Assembly (NCBI RefSeq): GCF_050908995.1
Contig: NC_135118.1
Coordinates: forward strand, 5,456,001 to 5,520,000
DNA: 64,000 bases
Reading direction: 5' to 3'
From: Andrena cerasifolii
Taxonomy: Eukaryota > Arthropoda > Insecta > Hymenoptera > Andrenidae
In this document: positions 10,637-22,081 of the stretch, piece after piece
How the letters are laid out: every line of letters begins with the position of its first letter
Position numbering within the stretch: position 1 is the stretch's first letter
The notes under the pieces: generated by a model
What the model was told of the DNA's origin: nothing
What the model saw: only the letters and a program-made list of their open reading frames with translations
Database searches by the model: none
Translations under genes and position numbers: made by a program

Positions 10637-13249
10637 GTAATCAGGCGAACAAGAAAATCCGCAGGATAGCCTGATGATTGGAGAAACTGAGCGATAATTA
10701 AGAAGTTAGACTTTATAAGACTTTTTCAGAACTGTATATCATGTACTCTCTGATGAGCCGCTGAAATCAGCAAAATGGCAATGCTGCTTCGCCGACAACC
10801 AGCTCAAAGCAGAGAGCAGCTCATAATAACGAAATGCAACTGACGAGGTTCGCATATAAGTACGGAGGATCTGCGGAATAACGAGCGGCAATTCGTGATT
10901 GAAGATATTACATCGATGGGGTGCACCCAGTTCCCCGGGGATTCGCGGGTAATCATAAACTGCAAACGAAGAAAGGGGAACTAAATAAATATCTTTTCAA
11001 ATCACCACGTATACACATATATTGGTACTAAGTAGTACGTACAGGACTTTCTTTCACATAAATCTGTCCTCTGATCTTCATGTTGACTGAACTTTATGCG
11101 GACGAGAACATAAAGTCATGCAGAAAATTGCACGGCAATTTTTAACTTGCGCAACAAGAATATTACCAACAAAAACAATTTACCACTTTGAATGACATTA
11201 CACAGTTCGACAAAATTTGACTCTTTTCGGACTTGCAACATTCAGTAGCAGTTTTTACAGGTTTTCGGGCCTTGAAAACGAACCCGCAAACCGTTTGTCG
11301 CCATCGTCCTCAGTTTTTGAGAAATTCGATTTTGAAAAAAAATGCAAATTTTCAACTTTGGATACCGTTTGTGTCGAAACGGTAATAGTTATTCGGTTGC
11401 TCGTTGCGTCAAATTATTCTATGAACCCTCTCGAATACAAGGATATAAGTTATTATTGCATTATGAACATTTAAATATGTTTAAGCAACGATCGAAAGGA
11501 AAAGGACACCCGAAATGCACCCACTTTTGCAGATATCTTTAAATTTATTTACAAAACTAAGGGTCTAAGAGAGAATCTGACTACTCCACGCGATGCGGCA
11601 GACAATTTCCCTTCGAGAAGCATTAACAGAAGTGGTAAATCACATTTTGTTTTCAATACAGAAGCGAAATAGTTTGGCAAAACGTGCGGCGCCGACAGTG
11701 GTACTCAACCGCGGCGCGCGATACACTGCCGCCTAGCGTAATACATTAACGCGCGTTCACCTCGATTTCGCTACTTAATTGCGTCTTGAACTAAGTAAAC
11801 TCTATATTTGTCTAGAAATACGTGGATATTAAATAAAATTTCCTTTTTTGTGTTTTCCATCGACCGAAAGAATTTCCTGAAAAATGAGGAAGCATCGTAT
11901 GCAATTGCATATTTACCCTCAGCTACCAATACCCTGCAACGAAATAACATTGTTCTTCCGCTGTTTGTCTTCGAAAAAAAAAAGGAACGATAAATACACA
12001 GAATAAACACAAACGACGCACGAAAACTAGAGCGAGTCACGGCGAGCGGAAATTTTGTCTTCTCGCTCGCCGTGTACACGGACGCATTAAATTGAATCAT
12101 CCCCGATGCATAGTGCAGTTCCGGCTCACACACGCGGCTGTAGGTATTCGAGTAATCTGCTGGGGGCAGTTTCGACATCTCGTTACCTATGCCTGCATTC
12201 TATACTCTAATTGTCAGGCAATAAACAGACCTGACCGCGCACAATACTGTCCCAGGCAAAGTGCACGCGCGAACACAAGAGACGGGGCGCTATTAACGCG
12301 TACTTTCGTGGTAGGGGTGGCTCGTTTCGATGCAAATAGGAACCGTGAACTGACAGGGGCGTATAAAAGACAGACACAAGTGTATACGTCATGTGCACCG
12401 ATGGAAATTTTTTGGGTAGTTGAAAGTCCTCGCGTCATCGCACACCGAGATGGTTTTTTCCAGTGGCAGTGGGTTTAGGATGACTTCGGGTGAGTTTGAC
12501 TCCCGGGGTGATTTGAAACCTCTCTGAAGCTTAAATAACATTAAGTTCGAGGTAGGTGAATTTGTAACACCTAAGGGAAAAATAAGTCTGTGTGCGAAAG
12601 AGAAATAGATATTTTTGCGAGCATTTGTTAATTATTTTACCAGACCACTGCTGCTTAAAAAGAAGCAGAATTGTTACCTCCACTGCTAACTTGTTAAGTT
12701 GTAAGTGATACTATTTACGTCTCTTATTTCTCGACTCTTTAAAGTAACATAATTTATGTATTACGGGGGTAGTTATTCGTTAAACCAAGTTGATTAAGTG
12801 ATAAATTGATCTAGGATATACGTGGGGTTAATCAAGACTCCAGACGTCTTAGAGTCGAGGTACTGCCATGAACAAACGATGTTATTCGTGGGCGTGTTTT
12901 CACGTCGAGACGTAACAAAAGAATTGAAACAGGAGTTTGATCTAAGAGTATTTAAGACCACGATAGACTGGAATGCGGATTTTGTAGACCTTAATAAAGG
13001 TGAATCGCAGTGAAATAAATTCACGAGGAATGGATAAAGAAATGCGCATTGTTTTATAATTTAAATTAGGAGCTGCAATAGAAGCATAGAGTCCATGTTA
13101 TACCATCTTCAAAAGCAAACCAGAGTACTAACTCAGCCTTCGGATAAAATGCGGCACATGCAGAGAAAGTGAAAAAGACTTAGGACAACAGCTTATGGAA
13201 TAATAAATCTGAGTTTTTCATGCAAACATCCATCAGAAACTATACAGTC
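10637..13249. other. Stretch with no recognised feature
   Basis: Mixed sequence. A short GC-rich inverted repeat (GGCGAGCG with CGCTCGCC) lies near 12038-12071. Frames of up to 135 codons at 11770-12480 overlap on both strands and are unrecognised. The 63-codon frame at 12822-13013 has ordinary amino acid composition but no known motif. Confidence 0.45.
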
Positions 13250-13253
13250 TTAA

Positions 13254-13982
13254 CGGAGACTGGGGGATTCTCGTGTGACAACCCCCGAAATTTATGAATT
13301 TTTTTAAAAATAATTATTGTTAATATTGCATTAAACTTTTTTGGGATGTAAGGAGGCATCTTTGAACTTATAGAATTTTTTTTTCTATGTCGATCCTTCT
13401 TATTATTTATTAATTATTGTGAAATCGTGTTAACCTCTTCGACGATGTTGGCGTCAGGTGTGCCACCTGTCACAGTCATCTGATTGCAAAAAGAAGAAAA
13501 TTTCCTTAAAGTTAAATAATTTACGCTGGGGCTGGACCTAAAATTTTAATTTTAGTTTTTATTTATAATATATTTTTCGTGGATATAAAGAATACTAATA
13601 TGCAAAATTTGTCTGAGGGAAAAACTTATATTTTCTCTCAAACGCTATAATTCTGTCAATTTTTCATTTTTTTTTTCATTAAAATGGACCAATCCCAGCG
13701 GAAACTATCTAACTTTAAGAAACTTCTATTTATTTTGCAATCAGATGACTGTGATAGGTGCTACACATCCCGCCAACAGGAGTTACATCGTCGAAGAGGT
13801 GGATAAATCTCCACAATAATTAATAAATAATAAGAAGGATCGGCATAAAAAAAATATTTTCTGCAAGTTTAAAGATGCCTCCTTACAGTCCAGAAGAGTT
13901 TAATCCAATATCCCCAACAGTTTTTTCAAAAAAAATTCTTAAATATCAGTTACTTTTGGGGCTGTTACACAAGAATCATCCC
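13254..13982. mobile_element. TTAA-flanked foldback element, first of three in a row
   Basis: TTAA at 13250-13253 is followed by CGGAGACTGGGGGATTCTCG. The right end reads CACAAGAATCATCCC before TTAA at 13983-13986. The arms are inverted copies through AAGGAGGCATCTTT, GATCCTTCTTATTATTTATT, TCTTCGACGATGT and CAGATGACTGTGA. The outermost bases of the left arm are more diverged than the right. No coding sequence is present. The right TTAA is also the left TTAA of the next element. Confidence 0.8.
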
Positions 13983-13986
13983 TTAA

Positions 13987-14656
13987 GGGGACAATCTACT
14001 CTCTCGGTCGAAAAATCGAAATACACACTTAACGTTTTCGAATTTCGGGGAGTATATTATACCACTCTTGAATTAAAAGAAAAAATCTTTGCTTATTTTA
14101 CTTGTTTATTTAAATATTCCGCAGTGAAGTTGGCGTTTTCAGAATTGCTGGCGGTTTTAATTTCGAACGACTGGATCATCGGAAATAAAAGAACCAAACA
14201 TATTTTTAATTTGCAGGAGTATGGCTATCTCGCTAACCACAAATATCTTAAGATTTTTTAATACTTTCCCACATTTATTAAACAGAAAAGAAATGCCCTT
14301 TTCGGTCCTTTCAACTTTGATCGACTCCCATTTTAATAATTTTGGTCCAAAATTGTTCTTTCGTGGAAAGCGAGATAACCATATTCCTGTGAATTAGAAA
14401 TATATTTGGTTAGGTATTTTATTTCCGATGATCCAGTCATCCGAAATTTCAACCGCCAGCAATTCTGAAGCCGCCAACTTCACTGCGAAATATTTATGTA
14501 ACCAAATAAAATAAACGAACAGCAAAGATTTTTTCTTGTACGTCAAGAGTGGTAGAATATACGCGCAGAAATTCGAAAACGTCAAGCGTTTATTTCATTA
14601 TAAAAACTATCACCGAAAAGTGGCCGATTTTTCGGCCGAGAATGTGGAATGTCCCC
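13987..14656. mobile_element. TTAA-flanked foldback element, second of three in a row
   Basis: It starts GGGGACAATCTACTCTCTCG and ends with the inverse (CGAGAATGTGGAATGTCCCC) before TTAA at 14657-14660. Arms pair through AATTTCGGGGAGTATATTATACC against the right-hand GAGTGGTAGAATATACGCG, and through GGATCATCGGAAATAAAA against TATTTCCGATGATCCAGTC. The 128-codon plus frame and 63-codon minus frame inside share peptide (KLAxSELLAV) only because the arms are inverted copies. Both flanking TTAA sites are shared with neighbouring foldbacks. Confidence 0.88.
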
Positions 14657-14660
14657 TTAA

Positions 14661-15677
14661 GGGGCCTAGGCAGTCGCAACATCGATTTTTTTATTGCATT
14701 TTCCGAAAGTACTATCTTTCCTCAATAAAATGCCGGTTGGTTTATAGTAAAATTTGCAAAATTGTAGATTTGGCAGCTAAAAACGTCAAGCGGCAACATA
14801 TAGCGTCACCTTTGCCTAGAAACTTTATTGCGTTTTTTCTCGAATATTTTTTCTCTTCATTTTTTCCTGATTGCGAGCGAATTGAGGTTCAAATCTACTT
14901 GGGAAAAATTACAGGATGTGTAGAACATGTGTCATTTCGGCGCAAACCTCTGATATGGTCCGCAAAAATTCGAGATTTTCATAAAAAAAAATCCGGTGAC
15001 TTCTTAATTTTTTTAAAACGTCTGATATGGTGCGTAAAGATTCGAGATTTTCATAAAAAAAAATCCGGTGACTTCCTAATTTTTTAAAACCTCTGACATG
15101 GTCCGTAAAAATTCGAGATTTTCATAAAAAAAATCCGATGACTTCTTAATTTTTTTAAAACCTCTGATATGGTGCGTAAAAAATCGAGATTTTCATAATA
15201 AAAAATCCGGTGACTTCTTAATTTTTTTAAAACTTCTGATATGGTCCGTAAAAATTCGAGATTTTCATAAACAAAAATCCGGTGACTTCTTAATATTTTT
15301 ATGAAAATCTCGAATTTTTACGCACCATGTCAGAGGTTTTAAAAAAATTAAGAAGTCACCGGATTTTTTTTTATGAAAATCTCGAATTTTTGCGGACCAT
15401 ATCAGAGGTTTGCGCCGAAATGACACATGTTCTACACATCCTGTAATTTTTTCCAAGTTACTTTCGGAAAATGCAATAAAAAAAATCAATTTTTCGACTG
15501 CCTAGTTCCCTTAAAGTTTCTGAGCAAAGGTGACGCTCTAGGTTGCCGCTTGACGTTTTTAGCTGCCAAATCTGCAATTCTGCGAATTTTACTATGCACC
15601 AAGCGGCATTGTATTCAGCAAAGATAGTACTTTCGGAGAATGCAATAAAAAAACGATTTTCCGACTGCCTAGTCCCC
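14661..15677. mobile_element. TTAA-flanked foldback element, third of three in a row, with a tandem core
   Basis: It starts GGGGCCTAGGCAGTCG and ends CGACTGCCTAGTCCCC before TTAA at 15678-15681. Arms pair through TTATTGCATTTTCCGAAAGT, TTTGGCAGCTAAAAACGTCA, ACATCCTGTAATTTTT and CATGTGTCATTTCGGCGC. Inside the right arm (about 15458-15520) there is an extra copy of the terminal sequence (CGACTGCCTAGTTCCCTTAA) that the left arm lacks, so an end was duplicated or a related element inserted. The core is a tandem array. Confidence 0.88.
14947..15415. repeat. Tandem array of about 72-base units, five direct then two inverted
   Basis: The unit reads CCTCTGATATGGTCCG, then AAAATTCGAGATTTTCATAA, then ATCCGGTGACTTCTTAA with a T-run. 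It repeats about five times from 14947 to 15300. The array then reverses near 15300 and continues for two inverted units to 15415. In the forward phase the units stay open as a repeating peptide (IRDFHKKKSGDF), a by-product of the period. Confidence 0.9.
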
Positions 15678-15681
15678 TTAA

Positions 15682-16913
15682 CGCACCACCTTTCCCGAAT
15701 CCCCAATCTGCCTAAGCACTCCCACCACGTAGACTCCTTGTTCAACTCCGACGTAACTTAAATCGTAAATGAGCTAAACCTATTTAATCCCTACCCCGGT
15801 GCACGATAACTGTCGCAACACTACCCTCTGAATTTTCGTCGCTCGTGTTACGGTATTAAACCGTACCGGAGTGGTCGTTGCGAGCTGGACAAGGGCGCCC
15901 CGTGCTCGGTATTAACGAGATAATTAAAATCGAATTTTAGGCGGTCGCGTTATACACGCAGCGGGTCGTGATTATCGAGATTACCAAAGCGTGCTCTATC
16001 TGCGGCACGTCTCTAAACATCCGCGGAATTATGTTCCGAAATTTACTGGCAGACCGGCACGCCGAAAGTCCCAACGTTTCATGGGGATGCTGCGGGCAAA
16101 ACGTCATGCTGGCGGGGAGCTAAATACGCGCCCCCTCTCTATAAGGCTATTACGTTCGACGGTGCGTCGACGATGTCCGAGTACCCATTGAAATTCATCA
16201 ATTGCGAGCTATCATTGCCAGCTTACAGAAGTCTCGCCCGCGAGCCAACAACGTGGCGTTATCCAACGATCGAACCTTTCTTGCGAGGCGACGCGTTTAA
16301 TTAAATTTCGACTGGCCACGACCGATCGATGTTGCCTATCTGAAATTTCAATCGCATTTCCAGCGATTCCGCAGGCCGAATGCGTAATCGTGTTTCATCT
16401 CGCCGAGACCAATTCAAATGTGGTGGACGATTCACATTAGGATGGCCACTCGATCCTCCACTGGGCAATACACAACGGAAATTCTCCGGCACATTATTTC
16501 GTTAATGGTGGAATTCATTTTTGTCGTTTGTTTATTACAGTATTGTACGATGTTCTGATTTTCGTTCGTTCAGTGCTTAAAACAACGGGCAAATTTAAAT
16601 CTGTTAACGATAGCTTTTATATACACGGTGGGAATAAAAATTTCGGGGACATCCGACAATGAACGATTCTTTATATCAAAATAAATCGAAACAGCTGAAT
16701 ACATGCTTTTCGGCTGGGACTATTTTTGTGAAAGAGAAGTTTGAAAATTACGTTTAATTAAGGTGTGATTTATCGTTTCCGGGAGAACTGTTTCTATTCG
16801 ATCGTATGTTTATACACAGTAACTTCTCAAAACTGTTATACTTGTTCCATAATGTACAGGCCAGTCTCAGAACCAAAAATTATTGGGTCGTTTGATAAAA
16901 GTGTTTTTGTCAG
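15682..16913. other. Stretch with no recognised feature
   Basis: Moderately GC-rich sequence after the foldback chain. Open frames are short and unrecognised and there are no clear terminal or tandem repeats. It looks like unique sequence, possibly conserved non-coding DNA, but nothing proves it. Confidence 0.4.
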
Positions 16914-16916
16914 TTA

Positions 16917-17427
16917 CAAGGGAACACCGCGAACCCGGACTCACCGATTGGAACGCAACTTTGTGGGTCTTTAGAGTGATTCAAAACAAGAACAACGGTG
17001 TCTTTCATTTGGGCCCTATCGTCCTTTAAGCGGGTGAAAACTAACCTCAAAGTCGAATTGGCACTTCCACTTTTTCACGTATAACTCTCAAAGTACAGCA
17101 GACAGAAAAAAATGTTTCAAACAAAAGTTTAATGGTGCAATAAGCGCTACAAACTTCTGTTAACAAAATTTTGAAAAGAGTTAAAAAAATATATATAACT
17201 TACGAAAAACACTCTTTTTAAAATTTTGTTAACGCAAGTTTGTAGCGCTTATTTCACCATTAAACTTTTGTTTGAAACATTTTTTTCTGTCTGTTGTACT
17301 TTGAGAATTATACGTGAAAAAGTGGAAGGGCCCAAATGAAACACACCGTTGTTTTTGTTTAGAGTCACTCTAAAAACCCACAAAGTTGCTTTCCAATCAG
17401 TGAGTCCGGGTTCGCGGTGTTCCCTTG
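16917..17427. mobile_element. Near-perfect foldback element with TTA target duplication (CAAGGG ends)
   Basis: The left end CAAGGGAACACCGCGAACCC mirrors the right end GGGTTCGCGGTGTTCCCTTG, and pairing runs almost to the centre near 17190. TTA flanks both sides (16914-16916 and 17428-17430), fitting PIF/Harbinger-type insertion. The CAAGGG start is shared with the element at 10028-10633, though the bodies differ. There is no coding capacity. Confidence 0.87.
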
Positions 17428-17699
17428 TTAGAAATAAATTCCCAGAGACGCAATATTTCTTGACCTGGCCAAGGTGATCTAACCCCTCGGACTGCTTTGT
17501 AACACCCTGCCCCTCTATCCCCGGCCTCCCCTACCCACCAAATTATGTAACATCCAAAGTAAAGAAGAAGGAGAACTACAAAATCCAAACTGATAATTAA
17601 ACTGCAAGCGATGACATTTAGCCGTCGTAAGAAATTGCGCTGCCACCAAAGCCACCCCTAAACAGACCAACCTCCATTACTCAAAAAACTTGCAGCCCC

Positions 17700-18790
17700 C
17701 TAAAACTCTAACTTCCACCCCTTCAACTCGCGCGCACAGGTGGCAACAGCCACGCCGGTTCATCAAACAACCGTTAAATTCGCGCATGTACCAAACTACC
17801 CCGAGCCACGCCACGGAGCCCACCCTGTAACCGTACCCCATCCATCGACTGCACCTCTTTTCTTTTTAATTTCCGCCCGCCTGATCTCTACATCCCATTT
17901 CTACAAGCACGTCCCATTTCCCGTAAAGACCATCCCCGATGGCCGTGAGTCGTGAGGGCATCCCCTTTATCTCTCTCTCTCTCTCTCCCTCTTTCTCCCC
18001 GGCAACAACAACGCCGACGAGGCGTGCAGGGACGAGACGAACGACAGCCGCGGCGTCGGCGACGATAACAGGGATCACGTCCGTTGTCGGGCCCGTGAGA
18101 AACAGCCATATCGATCGGCCATTGCGCATGGTGCTCGTGAGCGTTTCAAATCATCGTGGTCGAACAAGCCAAGTCTATCTTCCTTCCTACCTCCGTGCCC
18201 AGTCGTTTCTCCCGGCGCTCCGACGCCCGCGACCCTCCTACACCCTTGCACCGCCACCCGGCGCACCGCCGTCGCCCGCGCGCCCGTTTTCTCTCCGCCC
18301 AACTCTTTCGTTAGCGGCGAAGGAAAGTTGCGACAGGGTTAGCCGGTTAACAATGCGCCAAACTCCGCGGGGCTCATTGCGCGTTATTGCAAAACTTTCC
18401 CTCCGTGCAACAACCGCCGTTCCTTCCCTCGAATCCTTTCGCCTCGTTACGAGAGGCTTGCTTGGACGAGGGGATTGCGGGGCGGGTGGGGGTGGGGGTG
18501 GTAACGGCGACGACGTTGCTCGTCGAACCGAGAGTTATTAGCTTTCCATTCTAACGGCGACGTCGAGAGGTGCGATAGACTCCACAGCTGCCACGCCACG
18601 CCACGCCACGCCATGCCATGCCATGCCGCTCGACGGCGCGCGGCGTGTCACGGTTCTCGCGCTGCGTCGTTAGCTGATGATTTCCGGTGTGGCGCTCGCG
18701 CTGGCGCCGTTTCGGAAGAGGAACGCTTACGGGCTCGTCCCTCACCGGAGATGGCTACACGAGTGGCGGCGGAGACTCGGGGGATATGAA
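17700..18790. other. GC-rich island with short simple repeats
   Basis: Composition switches to GC-rich with many CpG. It holds a CT run (17970-17990) and a pentamer array. The frame at 17939-18541 (200 codons) is low-complexity Ser/Thr/Arg/Pro and is contradicted by overlapping frames on the other strand, so it is probably non-coding. A promoter or untranslated region of a nearby gene is possible. Confidence 0.4.
18590..18628. repeat. Pentamer microsatellite (CCACG/CCATG)
   Basis: Several CCACG units are followed by CCATG units in an uninterrupted run; the two versions form separate blocks, suggesting expansion after a single change. Confidence 0.9.
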
Positions 18791-19495
18791 GAGGAGACGC
18801 GTACGTGAATACGCTTGTGGAACGTAATTATACGGCCGCGGGACCAATCGATGGCATGGCGAGGCGCGGGCTAGGATTCCTGAGAAGCGAAGCTGTGAAA
18901 GGGTCAACAGTCCGTGTCCACTTGCCCGATGGCAAGTACTTGTCATATAAAATAGGAAAGATTAATTTTCTTTCAATGTGGGTTAGTCCGTTTTTGTTCA
19001 ATGCCTCGTATAGGGGGAGGGCGGCGAGATTCATAGCGGCGTAAGTCACTCGCATGATGTTTCGCTTAAAGTACTGTTTCGCGTTTAGTATTATAAAAAA
19101 CTCTGCGTATATATTGCAGTTGTAGGGACACATCTAAAGGCCTAAAATACTACCATAATAAATATGTATGTATTTAAAAATAAGTACAACAGGAAATTTT
19201 GTACTTCATCTTATAAACGTTGAAGAGTGGTTTCATTTCTTATTTTTCGATTGTCTAAAACGTATTAAAAAAAAACAAAGCAATCGGAGGGGGATACCTA
19301 AAAAATCTTGTATTTTTGAGGGGTGGTTTAACCCCCTAAATATGTACAGGGGACAATGTAAAAACACGTATATCTTATTTTTCGGGCCTCTAAAACATAT
19401 CCAAAAACCAAAGCGATCAGAGACGGATAGCTAAAAACCTCTCCTTGGTAGTCGGACGTACGCCAGTATGTTTCGAAACGCTCTGTTCTTGTTGG
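18791..19495. other. Stretch with no recognised feature
   Basis: AT-rich sequence with short frames that match nothing known. Two similar phrases near 19230-19310 and 19370-19440 (ATTTTTCGATTGTCTAAAAC and ATTTTTCGGGCCTCTAAAAC, each followed by an AAC/AAGCRATC motif) indicate a weak direct duplication. Confidence 0.4.
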
Positions 19496-19499
19496 TTAA

Positions 19500-19827
19500 C
19501 CCGGCGGGAGGCGCACCCCATATTGCAACACAGGTGCTACCGGGTCAAAAATACCAAAAATTGAAGCGTAAAAAACCACGGCTTCAGAATATATTTTTTT
19601 TAACTTTGTAATTTTTATGTTAAAGTACAGTGTTTTAAGAGTCAAACAAAATTTATGAAATATCTTAAAATTGTTGAGAAAAGTCAATGCATGCAGTGAG
19701 CGTGGTGTGCGTGAGATGTGTGGATGGGACTTGAGCGAGCACCTCTGCGTTATTTCTGTTCGTTAGCCACTCTTTCGTTGATCTGTGTCTCACGAGTAAC
19801 TTGGTCCACCACGTGTTGTGTGATACG

Positions 19828-19883
<56 letters not shown>

Positions 19884-20116
19884 TATTATTAATTTATTAT
19901 ATATATATATATATATAATAAATTACATTGTATCTTACTTATTACAATACTAGTGCCTAGCTCATTTATTATAAACCTTTTCTCTCACTCTGGTTTCTAA
20001 CAAAAATCTTTATTAAAGTTCTTTAAAAAAATTATAACAAAAACTCAAACTAGTCTTCATATTTTCGCAACCAGCGCCTCTGTGGTAAATTTTACCCAGT
20101 AGCGCCTCCCGCCGAG
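19500..20116. mobile_element. piggyBac-like TTAA element (CCCGGCGGG ends), interrupted copy
   Basis: TTAA at 19496-19499 precedes CCCGGCGGGAGGCGCACC; the right end is GCGCCTCCCGCCGAG followed by CTAA, a decayed TTAA. The body matches the intact copy at 38812-39090 through ACCACGGCTTCAGAATATAT, TACAGTGTTTTAAGA and TTATTAAAGTTCTTTAAAAA. About 330 bases at 19671-20000 are absent from that copy and include a TA microsatellite. The CCC start and TTAA target fit piggyBac-derived non-autonomous elements. There is no coding sequence. Confidence 0.85.
19831..19917. repeat. TA microsatellite with an AT-rich palindrome
   Basis: About 45 bases of pure AT dinucleotide are followed by ATTTATTATATTATTAATTT and a second AT run to 19917. 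The whole can fold back on itself. It lies in sequence inserted into the CCCGGCGGG element. Confidence 0.95.
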
Positions 20117-20120
20117 CTAA

Positions 20121-21348
20121 GTACTAAAGAGGCATGTTCTTATTTCTCAGTTAAGAATGAAGTCCTAACATAATTCACTATGACAGTAAACAGATGGAGC
20201 CTTCAAGACGTAAAAATTGTTATTATCTCAAATTATCGAAATTTGGACTTACACCACTATGATTCCCAGCGCGTCATATATTATCAATGCTTTAAACAAG
20301 GTGTATCATAAAATGTGGGATCCACTTCGACGATAAACAGGAGGCCCAAAAACATGTACCCTATTCGACCTTATTCCAGAGTTACAGCCATTTTTATATT
20401 ACAGTAATGCGCAGCTGATTAACTTTATAGGAAGTGCTCGAAATGGCCACTGGCGGCGTGCACTGTCACAGATACACCCGGGTAATATCATACGATATAA
20501 GATAAAGACGGGAGAAAGAAGGGAACGCGGACAATTATGGGGGATGCAGGGGCCAATTTAAATAGTTCGATGGAATCGTAAGCAACGCGGATTTAACGGC
20601 CCTCGGGGCGCAAGAGCGGGCGCAGTGAAGTAAAATGATTTGCTCAACAACGTGGAATAAGTGACAGCGGAATATCAGGGAACGAATGAAAGAGTAGAGG
20701 AGGTGGGGCGAATGGGTATCATTGGGTGTAAACACGCGGCAAAATATTTTTGTGCTCGTGTGTGCACGCCGTAGTGCGAGAAAACGTATAACCGAATGGG
20801 AAAAAACAGACCGATGAGATTGTGCACACGTACGCGTCAACAATCCGCAAATAATTGCAGCTCCTCCGGAAAAATAGCCCAATAAATATTCATCTCTCGC
20901 GTTTGCCTCTTATTTTGTCGCTGCGTTTCGACCCCGCTTCACACGTTGAACAGAACGCGTCCTTTTTATTAGTACTCTCGGTAGGAAATTGAAATCATGG
21001 AGCGAACTGGTGGAACGATCGTACCAGAGAAATGTTACGATTCGTTTCGATCCGTTTAATCAAGTTATCCGAAACAACAATGTGATATCGGCGAGGGTGT
21101 TCGTAAGGTGAGCGGGAGTGCCTACGAGTTACTTTACTATTTATGGGATTTAATTATTATGATAAATAAGCACGCGTTCTGATTGAGATTCGGGAGGTTC
21201 GCCATTTCTGGGTATTCTGGCATTTATTCATTCAAGATGGGAAAGTACAGATTGTGCTTGAGAGTATTAGCAGTTTGACTTCAAGACAGAAAAGCACACA
21301 CAGTGATTGAGATTTGTGCGATTCACCACTTTTGAGCATTTTCGTAAT
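20121..21348. other. Stretch with no recognised gene; repeat-like sequence at about 20298-20480
   Basis: The part from about 20298 (AAGGTGTATCATAAAATGTG) to 20480 reads like the end of a dispersed insect repeat, but I found no second copy here. The rest is unremarkable and the 115-codon minus frame at 20535-20882 is unrecognised. Confidence 0.35.
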
Positions 21349-21352
21349 TTAA

Positions 21353-21880
21353 GGGGAGGTTCCGGTTTAAAAGTTGATTGTCCTTATTTCATTTTTTTTT
21401 CTTCGAATGTTCAACCTTCTAGGAATACGCGTTTAAAAGGATTTGTTGAAATTGGTAAAATTCCCGAAGTTATAGGCATTTTAATGCATGGGCAACAACC
21501 GGCCACTCGGCGCGCCCACGTAAAACTTAAACGCGTTTTTCTCGAAACAGTGTTCTCAAAACGGTGGGACCTGTATCTCCAAAAGTTATTATCCGATTCG
21601 ACTGAAACTTTTTTATTTTGAAGAATATACTTCTGGCTAGGGGGGGGGTACCAGAAAAAATTGCAAAGAATTGAAGATTTATAATTTTTTAAGGCGTTGA
21701 AAGGGTGAAAAATATAGGGGGAAAGTGATTTCAAACTTCAAGTGTCGTTGTTTTCTAAAAAAATATCATTTTTGTATTTTTTTCTGGTTTCCCCCCTAGT
21801 CAGAATTATATTCTTCGAGTAAAAAAAAAATACAGTCGAATTGGATAATAACTTTTGGAGATACAGGTCCCACTGATTTG
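21353..21880 (+). mobile_element. TTAA-flanked foldback (GAGGTTCC family) with partial inverted arm
   Basis: TTAA at 21349-21352 is followed by GGGGAGGTTCCGGTTTAAAA. The left arm matches 2291-2700. From about 21775 the sequence turns back (GGTTTCCCCCCTAGTCAGAA, TTGGATAATAACTTTTGGAG, ATACAGGTCCCAC), the inverse of GTGGGACCTGTATCTCC in the left arm, and is lost at about 21880. The rest of the right arm has been replaced by other sequence, so the copy is truncated or recombined. Confidence 0.8.
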
Positions 21881-21989
21881 GATAAATTTTTTGACGCCTT
21901 GACTTTAACGACTCCCCACTGCCGTCTGCAATGAGTAATTATAAAGCAAAAAATATATTTCAATAACTTAAGACATCCTTAATACAATG

Positions 21990-22077
21990 CAAAAAGTCCC
22001 ATTAAATATTATCGAGTGTTTTAAAAAAAATCCCGAAAATACTTGTGTTTTCAGACCTTGCAGGTAGGCATAACCCC
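21990..22077 (-). mobile_element. Right end of a TTAA element (GGGGTTATGCC type)
   Basis: The end GTAGGCATAACCCC runs into TTAA at 22078-22081. Its inverse, GGGGTTATGCC, is the left end seen at 40651 after another TTAA. Only this terminus is recognisable. It cuts directly into the non-LTR retrotransposon remnant that follows. Confidence 0.5.
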
Positions 22078-22081
22078 TTAA

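Noticed and set aside
14536..15087. 183-codon plus frame spanning 14536-15087
   Set aside because: It crosses the junction of two separate foldback elements and ends in the 72-base tandem array, so it cannot be an inherited gene.
17939..18541. 200-codon plus-strand frame in a GC-rich island
   Set aside because: Low-complexity Ser/Thr/Pro/Arg composition, overlapping open frames on the other strand and simple repeats inside; high GC alone keeps stops rare.
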